A program made the position numbers and the translations under genes. Source: Crossaster papposus (taxonomy: Eukaryota > Echinodermata > Asteroidea > Velatida > Solasteridae). From it: a DNA stretch of 64,000 nucleotides. Positions within the stretch are counted from its first letter, which is position 1. Each line of letters begins with the position of its first letter. Of this stretch, positions 11,090 to 22,200 are shown one piece after another. A model generated the notes under the pieces. The model saw only the letters and a list, made by a program, of their open reading frames with translations, was not told the DNA's origin and searched no databases. The stretch is taken from the NCBI GenBank assembly GCA_037893245.1, contig JBAIAA010000608.1, positions 1,258,750 through 1,322,749 on the forward strand, in the 5' to 3' direction.

Positions 11090-12428
11090 GTTGGGTTAAA
11101 TAAGGGCGTTTTTAATGCACAGTACGTTGGACATCGAAGTCATTTGCTGCCATACGTTCTTGCGCGTCGGGTGTGTTTCTGCTAACTCCGCCAAAGTGTC
11201 TCTTCAAGTGATGATGATCCGTACACATTTTTGAGTAGAAATACGTTGGAGATAATGTTGTGTGACCCTCAAGAACTGACCCGCCAATTTATTTTGATAG
11301 TGATTCAAACCAGTATTTTTCGGACATATCCAATGAAGATGTTTACTCCGTGAGGATTTATACTAAAAGCGGCGGATTCGAAGGTGAATAAACTTCCTCC
11401 ATTCACAGATGATTTGGACGTCTTGTAACAGATCAGGAAATGATGGAAAATAAGAAAAGGTAACAAGAATTGTTTTCCTCTCAAAAGTTGGCTTATATTT
11501 CAGCTGTCGGTGTATCTGGCAAGGGCAGACCGAGCTACCGTAAAACAATTCTACTGTCATTTTTTTTACAGGATTTTGAAATATATGTTTAATATTTCAT
11601 TTACCTATCAATTATATCCACAAATTGCTGATTAACACTGAGTATGAAGAAACCCAAGCTAAAATTTGACCAACGCGTGTTCAAGACGTGCGTTGCTATT
11701 AATATGAAGCAAGAAATGAGACGGAGGGCCCCCTCCTTTGTGGTGGTAATTGCGCTTGCGGAATTGTGTTGTGGTTTCTTAGGAATGCTTCTAGGTTCTT
11801 AGGGGAGGTGGGGGAGGGGTGAGGTGGGGAGGTAACAATAGTCTAGCGAGTGTATGGGTATGGGGAGTCCTTCGGTCTCATATCGTGCTGGGTATATTTA
11901 TATCAGGCGAAAAGGTTTAGTTACCCTTTAACGAAAATGACGTCAAGGCGAGTTTGCGCATGCGTGAGCGAAACATCACGTTGGCTTTACCCCAGCCTTT
12001 TGTTAATCCCTGAACGGTTTCATTATCACGTGTCAAACCAGACTCGGAACAAATTGTTCTTTATGCTCTGTTAAACGTCTGCCGTTTTGCAACACGGGTA
12101 CGGCAGGAGTGTATGAGTTAGCGAATATATACAGTGCATGTACGTGTCGTACGTGTATATACTGGTCCTTTTGAAGGAAAATTGCAATTATATTATATTA
12201 TTTTTGTGTTTTTGTTGTTGTTGTTTTTTGGGGTTTTTTTTTTTGGGGGGGGGGCGGGGTTAGTGTGTTGCATCAAATAACACTGACTTGTTCGACGCGT
12301 TGGGTTCGCGTTGACGCTGGAAAGTTCAGGAAAACCAATCATGTTCTTGTAGTCTGGTTCCCTGACTCTACATAAGATGGAACAGAACAATGTATAGATG
12401 ATATTATATATGATGAAATTAAATAAAA
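11090..12428 (+). repeat. Repeat block leading into locus A
   Basis: Diverged copy of the unit start, matching 44,500-45,900 better than units 1 and 2. Includes minus-strand frame 11,363-11,560 and plus-strand frame 11,850-12,074, both with diverged counterparts (44,784-44,981 and 45,260-45,493). A GCGCATGCG (NRF1-like) lies near 11,957 but is lost in the second locus. 12,198-12,257 is T/G-rich low-complexity sequence. No gene recognised. Confidence 0.6.
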
Positions 12429-13816
12429 AATGTTTCAAAATAGCCGGGAAAACCTATACAGGTTGGGTATTTTTCCCTCAAGTGCACGACGTAGGGTATA
12501 ATCTTGGGTACAACGAATTCTTCTGACTACACCGTGGGGATCTCGTGAATTTGAGAGGCATAGATTATTTTCTTGCACGCCACCTGACTTGTTGCCTTTA
12601 TTGCATCATCTTTAATTGTTTGGACCCTCTGGGCACGTTTCGTTTTCTAAAAAAATTGCTGTTTACACGTTTGTGTAATTGCCTAGACCTACCTTGATTG
12701 CTACTGAGGAGTCTGTGTTGTTACTAGAAGCCGAGTCCGTTTGTACGCGGTGCCGCGCTGTTTCATGACAATTTGCGACTAATTACGAACGAGATCCTAT
12801 TCATTGTTCAGTTTCAAGGTGATATTTTCGTTAGTTTCAAGACGGTGTTTTGCTTTAGCTAAAAACTGCAATTACTAGGGAATGCTCATTGGCTGATACG
12901 TTGCTCGCTTCTAGCGTTAGCTCCGCCCATGTTGTAATCTTGCACCAATAAGAAATGTTTCTACGTTCCTCGCAAGCGCAAGCTCGTTCTTGATTGGATG
13001 TAGGTTGGCTATGACGTCAACCTGGTCTGTGGTCCGCGGCTGCTCAGCTGACGTGGCAAACTATGTTCGTTTGAGTACTTGCCGATATACGATGAACGCT
13101 AACGAAGTGTTCAGCATTTCGTCTATCAGAGACGGTTTCGAGCTACGATATATTTAGTCTCTTTCCTGTCAGTCTGATCGTCGTTCGGTGCTCTATACAT
13201 GTGTAGCTGCCTATTAAAGTCGCGTTATGTATCAATCGTTAAGGTCGCTGATGAATGCATTCAAAACGAATTCTTAATCTTTGCATTAATCCGGAAAAGC
13301 TTGGGGGAATTGTAAGGTCGTGGAATCAGTCTAGCTGGCTTGTACCCTTCACAAGTGTGTAATCAATTGCAAGGAAAATGTGGATTAACTAAATACAATG
13401 TAATTATAAATAATTAAGAGCAGTATTTGACAAATAAAACAAATACAAGCATTACACAGAATAGAACTAACTAAACAAAAACCACCCAATTCAAGCTGGC
13501 CAAGATTGACAGACTGAAACACTGTGACTCGAAAGACTGCCAATAGTTGGGAAATGTAATACACAAATACAACTTTACTTGAAAATGTCAGCACACCAGG
13601 AGCCATGATTTTACATGATGTTTGAGACTGTCATTCCCTAACAGTTCAGTAAAGTATTTCGTGATAATTTTAGGCTTTTAAAAATATATATTGGCGAATG
13701 TTGTATACATTGACCGTTAACAAAAAATGTGATTTGTTTTTTTCAAGAATTGGTTTTGTGAAAGCGTGTGAAACTGAAGAAATTATGAGAGTTGCTCTAT
13801 TATGAATTTGAATAAC
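12429..13816 (+). repeat. Promoter-like tandem module, copy 1
   Basis: First of three ~1.39 kb tandem copies starting AAATGTTTCAAAATAGCCG. The first ~870 bp matches the DNA upstream of exon 1 in both loci. After AAAAGCTTGGGGG (about 13,300) the copy changes into a ~500 bp tail found only in copies 1 and 2, so no exon 1 follows. That tail carries a minus-strand 73-codon frame (13,385-13,606) repeated at 14,773-14,994, with no recognised domain. Confidence 0.75.
12900..13200 (+). promoter_or_regulatory. Core-promoter-like cluster, copy 1
   Basis: CCGCCC GC box at 12,923, a CCAAT near 12,943, ATTGG near 12,994, a palindromic TGACGTCA (CRE) at 13,012-13,019 and TATATTTA at 13,149-13,156, in the same order and spacing as upstream of the coding exon at 16,214. 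No exon 1 follows, so activity is uncertain. Confidence 0.45.
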
Positions 13817-15209
13817 AAATGTTTCAAAATAGCCGAAAAAACCTATACAGGTTGAGTATTTTCCCCTCAAGTGCACGACGTAGGGTATCATGTCGGGTAC
13901 AACGAATTCCTCTGACTACACCGTGGGGATCCCACGAATTTAAAAGACACAGAGTAATTCGTTTAACGCCAACTGACATGTTGCCTTCATTGCATCATCA
14001 TTAATCATTTCGACCCTCTAGGTACGTTTCGTTTTCTAAAGGTTCGTTGTTTACACGTCTGTGTAATTGCCTAGACCAACCTTGATTGCTTCTGAGGGGT
14101 ATGTGTTTGTTACTACAAGCCGAGTCCGTTTGTACGCGGTGCCGCGCTGTTTCATAACAATTCGCGACTGTTTACAAACGAGATGGTATTCATTGTTCAG
14201 TTTCATGGCGAGATTTTCGTTAGTTTCAAGACGTTGTTTTGCTTTAGCTAGAAACTGTAATTACTAGGGAATGCTCATTGGCTGTTACGTTGCTCGCTTC
14301 TAGCGTTAGCTCCGCCCATGTTGTAATCTTGCACCAATAAGCAATGTTTCTAAGTTCCTCGCAAGCGCAAGGTCGTTCTTGATTGGATGTAGGTTGGCTA
14401 TGACGTCAGCCTGGTCTGTGGTCCGTGGCTGCTTAACTGACGTGGCAAACTATGTTCGTTTGAGTACTTGCCGATATACGATGAACGCTAACGAAGTGTT
14501 CAGCATTTCGTCTATCAGAGACGGTTTCGAGCTACGATATATTTAGTCTCTTTCCTGTCAGTCGGATCGTCGTTCATTGTTCTACATGCGTAGCTGCCTA
14601 TTAAAGTCGCGTTGTTTATCAATCGTTGAAGTCGCTGATGAATACATTCAAAACGAATTCTTAATCTTTGCATTAATCCGGAAAAGCTTAGGGGGAATTG
14701 TAAGGTCGTGGAATCAGTCTAGCTGGCTTGTACCCTTCACAAGTGTGTAATCAATTGCAAGAACAATGTGGATTAACTAAATACAATGTAATTATAAATA
14801 AATAAGAGCAGTATTTGACAAATAAAACAAATACAAGCATTACACAGAATAAAACTAACTAAACAAAAACCAACCAATTCAAGTTGGCCAAGATTGACAG
14901 ACTGAAACACTGTGATTCGAAAGACTGCCAATAGTTGGGAAATGTAATACAAAAATATAACTTTACTTGGAAATATCAGCACAACAGGAGCCATAATTTT
15001 TCACGATGTTTCATACCGTCATTATTTAACAGTTTAGTAAAGTATTTCGTGATAATTTATGCATTTAAAAGACATATTACTGGCAAATGTTGTATACATT
15101 GACGGTTAACAAAAAATGTGATTTGGTTTTTTTAAGAATTGGTTTTGTAAAAGCGTGTGAAACTAAAGAAATTATATGTGAGAGTTGCTCTATTATGAAT
15201 TTGAATAAC
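13817..15209 (+). repeat. Promoter-like tandem module, copy 2
   Basis: Second ~1.39 kb copy, again ending in the ~500 bp tail rather than exon 1. It differs from copy 1 by scattered substitutions and small indels. Confidence 0.75.
14280..14590 (+). promoter_or_regulatory. Core-promoter-like cluster, copy 2
   Basis: Same elements as copy 1: a GC box, CCAAT and ATTGG, TGACGTCA at 14,401-14,408 and TATATTTA at 14,538-14,545. No coding exon follows directly. Confidence 0.45.
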
Positions 15210-16213
15210 AAATGTTTCAAAATAGCCGAAAAAACCTATACAGGTTGAGTATTTCCCCCTCAAGTGCACGACGTAGGGTATAATGTTGGGTACAACGAAT
15301 TCCTCTGACTGCACCGTGGGGATCCCATGAATTTAAAAGGCATAGAGTAATTTGTTTCACCCCAACTGACTTGTTGCCTTCATTGCATCATCTTTAATCA
15401 TTTCGACCCTCTGAGTACGTTTCGTTTTCTAAAGAAATTGGTGTTTACACGTTTGTGTAATTGCCTAGACCTACCTTGATTGCTACTGAGGAGTCTGTGT
15501 TTGTTACTAGAAGCCGAGTCCGTTTGTACGCGGTGCCGCGCTGTTTCATAACAATTCGCGACTGTTTACGAACGAGATGGAATTCATTGTTCAGTTTCAA
15601 GGTGATATTTTCAAGACGGTGTTTTGCTTTAGCTAGAAACTGTAATTACTAGGGAATGCTCATTGGCTGTTACGTTGCTCGCTTCTAGCGTTAGCTCCGC
15701 CCATGTTGTAATCTTGCCCCAATACGAAATGTTTCTACGTTCCTCGCAAGCGCAAGCTCGTTCTTGATTGGATGTAGGTTGCTATGACGTCAACCTGGTC
15801 TGTGGTCTGCGGCTGCTTTACTTGACGTGGCAAACTACGTACGTTTGAGTACTTGCCGATATACGATGAACGCACACGAAGTGTTCAGCATTTCGTCTAT
15901 AAGATACGGTTTCGAGCTACGATATATTTAGTCTCTTTCGTGTCAGTCTGATCGTCGTTCAGTGATCTACATGCATAGCTGCCTATTTAAGTCGCGTCGG
16001 TGTGACTGTCCCGATCGTTGAAGTCGCTGATGAATAAATCCAAAACGATATTTCGATCTTTGCATTAATCGGGCAAAGCTTCGGTTTACGCTTTCCGATT
16101 GTTGTCGAGTTATATACGTGCGTATAATAGGACTTTAGTTGGCTTTGGCGTGTGAGTCGTTGATAATTACATTCTAGCGGATTGGTGCTCAGAATTCACT
16201 TGAATCTAGGAGA
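15210..16213 (+). promoter_or_regulatory. Promoter-like module, copy 3, directly upstream of exon 1 (locus A)
   Basis: TGACGTCA at 15,785-15,792, ATTGG near 15,770, TATATTTA at 15,923-15,930, then TCAGTC (15,943) and TTCAGTG (about 15,959) as initiator candidates. This copy continues without the tail into the exon 1 start at 16,214. The TTCAGTG is also kept in locus B, so it is the better start-site candidate, giving a 5' leader of roughly 250 bases if unspliced. The start site is inference. Confidence 0.5.
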
Positions 16214-16259
16214 ATGGACGGAGCAGCAGCTTTGGTTCTGATGCTGTCAACAATGGCAG
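16214..16259 (+). CDS. Discoidin gene exon 1 (signal peptide start)
   Basis: 46 coding bases from ATG to GCAG|GTAAGA, phase 1. Encodes the first 15 residues, the start of the signal peptide. The near-identical exon at 46,921-46,966 has the same length and phase, supporting this start and donor. Confidence 0.75.
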
Positions 16260-19200
16260 GTAAGATTTATTATCTGTCACATGTGGTATTTCCTCGAATC
16301 CTTAACCTGTTTGTGAGCAATTGTAGACAATCTCCATCAGGATCAGGGACGTAGTGTATTACTATTATTAATTCTTTCTGGTAATGAAACTAAAGAATCC
16401 TCAAAAGCGCCCTTGGCACTGTAGCTCGCAAGCCTGAAGAAACCTGTAGAGAGAACACAAATGAGAAGAAGGTATAATTTTGGAGGTGGGAGACAAACCC
16501 ACGAAATCTGGCAGGGACTGAAAACCCAATCCACATATTGGCCTAGGCCGGATTCGAACCGGGGTCACAAGGGGGAAGGCGAGGAAAGAACGACCACGCC
16601 AACCTGATTCCCTCTTATTTTGTTGTGTGTGAACTTTTCGTTTCTAAAGCAATATTCATCAAAAATCTATTAAAGGTAGGATACACCATTTGTAATTCAA
16701 TTTTTCGGAACAATTACTATAGCGCAGTCATTTTGCTAGATGCCTGGAATCATTATTTACTTTTAAATAAGTAAGACATTTACTAATTATTCGGTAGTAA
16801 AATTGTTCGATATATGTTAATGGTGTACCCTTACTTTAAGGACTTCACTGACAGCTAAGCCTAGTTGAAAAGTGATATTCATAAAACTTTGCTAAGCTTA
16901 TTTGGTTGCTAAGTTGACTGCTATTTAGTGTAAACGTAGAGTTGATCTTGGGTGTCTCCTAGTCACCAGTTGACAAATTATCCTCACCCAGCATAGAGCT
17001 AGATTCTCCACTAGAACCAATAGAACATTGGAATACTTAACAAATAGGCTTTCAAAACTTAAATCTGAATCCAAGAACCATGTTATCCAATGTAAAATAT
17101 CCCGTAACAAATATTTTAGTTCCCAAGCATCTTTCTTCTTGCGATTGGTGTTGACATCATTATGCTTACTCTCAAGAACGTCTTTCAATATATCGAACCT
17201 TTCCGCTATAAATACGGTTTGTTTATCACTGTAATTAGCTTTACGTTGTTTACCTTCCACATCGCCATGCTTTTGTAGATTTCAATGCACAAATTATGGG
17301 CCTCATGTCTCAGATTTGCTGTTGTTCATAAAGCCATTTGACCCATCCCCAAATCACCATACCCTATTGTAACGTAGAACCGTTTGCTGGGGTCGATACA
17401 CACACAGGAAGGAGACTCAAGACAGGCATTTTCTGGTTTCTGTGGTTTATAGGCCGTATATTCTAACTACTTCTGTGGTAGAACACTGACATGTAGTTTA
17501 CCGTTAAAACGCGGCACTAAAACTGCTCCAGCGCATGCGCCATCCGGAACAGGTTGCCTAGGCGTACTAGCAGGACTCCACTTAGCAGTTTCACCGTGGA
17601 ACCGCTCTGGTGCCCTCTGGCACAGACGCTACACAGCCCCCTTCGAGGACCTTGTTTGTCTCAAAACAGGACGGCAGGCATCTACCGCCGCACACCCGGA
17701 ATACCCGGACAGAAGACGCGAGACGCCCACAACAACACAACAACAAGAACAATTAGTCAAAGTTCGTGTAGGATGTGGGAGGTGGCCGGTGACCGGCGCT
17801 GGAACTCGGTCTGCTTAAACAGCTGCTCCCAGAACTCAAGTGGGACGTCGTCAGGGTAGCGCGATGGTGGGGGCGCTTCAGGGGGAAGCAGTCCTTACAG
17901 GAAGGGCTGGCCTGCCACAGACGCGTTCACGAAGTGCTGGCCATACTGCTGCCATTCGGCAGGAGTCGCACCGTGACCTCGTATGAGTGGACCACGCGCG
18001 TCCGCAGAAGTCGGTGGTCATCCCCGTCGAGCCCGATCGGCGTTGTCTCCAGGCGCCACCTTCCGCCCGAGCTTGCGGGGAGGGTTTGGCGGGTCTGCTT
18101 CCCTTCGCGTGGCTGGAGCGGCGTCCGTGGTCGTGTCCCCGGTGCTCCGACTGACGGGGCAGGTGTGGTCGAGGCCGCCCTTTCTGGCCCTGGTTTGGCT
18201 GACTGGCCGACTCGTCCCTCTACGAACAAAGAGGCTGGGAGGACTGCTCCTAATGAAGGTGGTCCCCCGGCTCCCCCGCCGAAACTGGGCCCCGTCGTCT
18301 CTTGGACGGGGGCTGCGTCAAAGGTCAGGCCGCTGCGGGGTGGTCCCGTCCGCCGTGGGGGAGGTCTAGGCTCCCCTGTCGGGAGAGGGGATGCGGAGAA
18401 GGTCCTCGGCCAGCGGGATTGTCGAGCTCCATCTCGTCGCCGCTGGGATGGATCTCCAGCGCATCTATCTCTGCCATCACCCCGGCCACAAAACCTTCCC
18501 GGCGGAACCGATGATGTCGGCTGCTAATGTCCTCCCGATAAAACCGCAGACCGCAGCCTTTTTCGCACGCGTACGGGCGCTCCGGTTGGAGCTGCTCGCA
18601 CGCGGTGCGCATGTGCCTACCGCAGTTGCTGCTGCGGGTGAACGCCTTTCCACAATGGAATCACATCAGGGGAGCCATCCTGGGGGGGGGGGGGGGGGGG
18701 GGGGGGTTGGAGTGGAGAGGGGGTTGGAGGGGAGAGGGAAGTTCGGTTAATACGAGACAATATCGGCGAGGCCAGGCTACCTTCTGGCCGACGCGAGTAT
18801 ACCTCCCGGTGTCCGGTTCTGTCGGTGGAGAAGGTGGCCGATCACACCCTACCTCGGGCTCAACCAGCCCCGGATCTGCGCCCTTCTTCTCCTGCCTGTC
18901 AAAGGCGACATCCGCCTCCGCAATGGGTGGCGACGCCTCCGCCTCCGTCACTCCCGGTGGTAGTTCCTCCCCACCCGACTGGTCACTCGATGTCCCCGGC
19001 GGCCCCGCAGAAGGAACCCCGGCGCTGGGCTGGATGCTAGTAATGCCTGCCAGTCTGGAGGCGGCTGTCCTTCTTCCGTAACTCAGTTGGGCTCCACCGG
19101 TTGGTCCCGTGCAGCGCGGCTCCACCAGTCCACCTGGGCGTCACCCAAGTACGGTTTCAGCCGGTTGAAATGAACCACCTTGTCCTTGGCGCGAGGCGAC

Positions 19201-22200
19201 TTCGGGATCCGGTAGGTGACGTCGTCGTTCCTCTTCAGCACCACGAAAAGCCCGTTCCACCAGCACTGCAGTTTGGGCGTGCGACCCACCTTATTGGAGG
19301 GGGTAGGGGGAGGGGGGAGGGGGAAAGGGGGGGGGGGGGAGGTGGGTAGAGTCACACGGCGCGTCTAGGCTCGTAGCTGGTACCCTCCGCCCGACGATCG
19401 TACTGTTGCTTTTAGTGCGTCTTGCCTTCCTTCAGGTGTTGCTGAGCGAATTCGTGAGCGCGCTCCATCTTCTCTCAAACTCGTCCACATAATCCTGTTC
19501 CGTCGCCCCTGCCGTCGGCTCCCCCGGCTGACCCACCATCAAGTCCAACGGAAGTCGCACCTCCCGGCCGAGCATGAGCATGTTCGGCGTGAACTTGGTG
19601 ATGTCGTGCTGGGAGGAACGGTACGCCATCAGGACAAATGGGAGGTGTTCGTCCCAGTCATACTGGTTCTCCTGCACGAACAGGCTCAACATCGTCTTGA
19701 CGGTGCAGTTAAACCGCTCCACCATTCCGTCGGACTGAGGGTGGAACGGCGTAGTGCGGGTCTAGTATTTTGAACGCCCAGTAGACGACAGGTGTCCTGG
19801 AAGAGCCAGGCCTAGAACTTCCTCCCCTAATCCGTGTAGATCTCGAGGGGGCACCGAACCATGATGCTTGTATTCCTGGTCTTGTCTTCTGGAACTGGCA
19901 CGTGAGGTCGAATGCGAGGCACTCCATCGGCGCACCCACCAAGTACTGCTGCAGTGGGGCCCGGAGGGGTCGAGTGGGTGGCCTTTTGGACCCACACTAG
20001 TGGCATTTCCGGCACCACTCTTCCACCCGAAGTCACATTCATTGGAAGTATACCGACGCCTGTTTCAGCCGAGCAACTGTCTGGGCAATTCCAAGTGCCC
20101 CGATATCCTGCCATCAAAGGTAAACCGTTGGACGTCCTTCACCCGCGTCCGCAGGACCACTATCTTTGAAGCCAGGGGTCCGCCATGAAGCTACTCCCAC
20201 CTTATCTGCAATACGCCGTGAGACAGTCGCAGGGTCTTCCACTTCGCCCACCAGAACTTCGTGCCCTCGACCAGGGCCGACAAGTCCGACCAGCCGGGTC
20301 TGGGAGCCCCATCCTCTAGCCACTGGGCAGTCCAGCCCAACTCCGGGTTGTCGCGCTGTTCCCGTTTCAGCTCATCGGGGTCCTAAGCCGCCAAGAGTTC
20401 CTCCACAGTGGTGGTCTCCCCCGCTCAGCTTCCCCAACTGCTCCCAGCAGGGTCCCCTTGGTATAGCACTCGTGGCTGATCTCGTCCGATCGCCAACACT
20501 GACCGCACGGATAATATATGCTAGGCCGGACTACCTTCCGGCCGGCGCGAGTATACCTCCCGGTGTCCAGTTCCGTCGGTAGAAAGGGTGGCCGATCGGA
20601 CCCACCTCGGGCTCACCCAGCCCCGGATCTGTGCCCGTCTTCTCCTGCCAGTCGAAGGCGACATTCGCCTCTGTCACTTCCGGTGGCAGTTCCTCCCCAT
20701 CCGACTGGTCACTCATGTCCGCCGGCAGCCCCGCAGAAGGAACCCCGGCGCTGGGCTAGATGCTGGCAATGCCTGCTAGTCTGGAGGCGGCTGTCCTTCC
20801 TCCGTAACTCGGATAGGCTCCACCGGTTGGTCCCGTGCAGCGTGGCTCCACCAGTCCACCAGGGCGTCACCCAAGTACGGTTTCAGCCGGTTGAAATTTT
20901 GAACCACCTTGGCCTTGGCGCGAGGTGACTTCTGGATCCGGAATGTGACGTCGTCGGTCCTCTTCAGCACCACGAAGGGCCCATCCCACCAGCACTGCAG
21001 CTTGGCCGTACGACCCACCTTATTGGAGGGGGGAGGGGGGAAAAGGGGGGGGGGGGGGGTGGGGGTGGGGTGGGTAGAGTCACACGGCGCGTCTAGGCTC
21101 GTAGCTGGTACCCTCCGCCCGACGATCGTACTGTTGCTTCTGGAGCGTCTTGCCTTCCTACAGGTGTTGCCGAGCGAATTCGTGAGCGCGCTCCATCTTC
21201 TCTCCAACTCGTCCACATAATCCTGTTCCGTCGCCCCTGCCGTCGGCTCCTCCGGCTGACCCACCATCAAGTCCAACGGAAGTCGCATCTCCCGGCCGAG
21301 CATGAGCATGTTCGGCGTGAACTTGGTGATGTCGTGCTGGGAGGAACGGTACGCCATCATGACGTATGGGAGGTGTTTGTCCCAGTCATACTGGTTCTCC
21401 TGCACGAACAGGCTCAACATCGTCTTGACGGTGCAGTTAAACCGCTCCACCATTCCGTCGGACTGAGGGTGGAACGGCGTAGTTCGGGTCTTGTGGACGC
21501 CCAGTAGACGGCAGGTGTCCTGGAAGAGCTACGTCTCGAACTCCTTCCCCTGATCCGTGTGGATCTCGAGGGGGGGGGGGGGGGGGGGGGGGCGAACTAT
21601 GATGCTTGTATTCCTGGTCTTGTCTTCAGGAACCGGGACATAAGGTCGATTGCAAGGCACTCCATTGGCGCACCCACCAAGTACTGCTGCAGTGAGGCCC
21701 GGAGGAGTCGAGTGGGTGGCTTTTTGAACCCACACTTGTGGCATTTCCGGGACTACTCATCCGCCTGACCTCGCATTCATTGGAAGTACACTGACGCCTG
21801 TTTCAGCCGAGCAACCGTCCGGGCAACCCCAAGTGCCCCGATGTCCTGCCATCATGGGTCAACCGCTAGACGACCTTTGCCCGCGTCCACAGGACCACTA
21901 TTTTCAACGCCAGGGGTTCGCCATGGAGCTGCTTCCACCTTATCTGCAATACGCCGTGAGACAGTCGCAGGCAGGGTCTTCCACTTACCAAAACTTCGTG
22001 CCCTCGTCCATAGCCGACGAGTCCGACCAGCCGGGTTCTTGGAGCCTCATCCTCTACACACTGGGTAATCCGGCCCAACACAGCGTTGTCGCGCTGTTCC
22101 CGTTTCATATCCTTGAGGTCCTAAGCCGCCAAAAGTCCCTCCACGAAGGTAGTTTCTCCCCCCCCCCCCCCCCCCCCCACCCCCCCCCCCCCCCCCCCCC

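Larger units (their letters stand above)
5930..11090 (+). repeat. Segmental repeat unit 2 (noncoding)
   Basis: Same order as unit 1. Differences seen: it lacks the 241 bp TIR element present at 3,266 in unit 1, and it carries a ~399 bp insertion at 9,966-10,364 that unit 1 lacks. Minus-strand frames at 6,008-6,652 and 7,081-7,464 correspond to those of unit 1. I see no intact gene; 8,743-8,934, 9,612-9,965 and 10,365-11,090 hold only shared repeat sequence. Confidence 0.8.

Noticed and set aside
11952-11966. NRF1-like site as a real promoter for the plus-strand frame at 11,850
   Set aside because: The site lies inside the frame and is lost in the second locus, and the frame has no recognised domain.
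13385-13606. Minus-strand 73-codon hydrophobic frame, repeated at 14,773-14,994
   Set aside because: Repeated only because the 1.39 kb module is tandemly duplicated; absent from the paralogous locus and no splice or start context.
17934-18527. Plus-strand frame of 197 codons
   Set aside because: Shadow of GC-rich minus-strand retroelement-associated sequence; no domain and biased composition.
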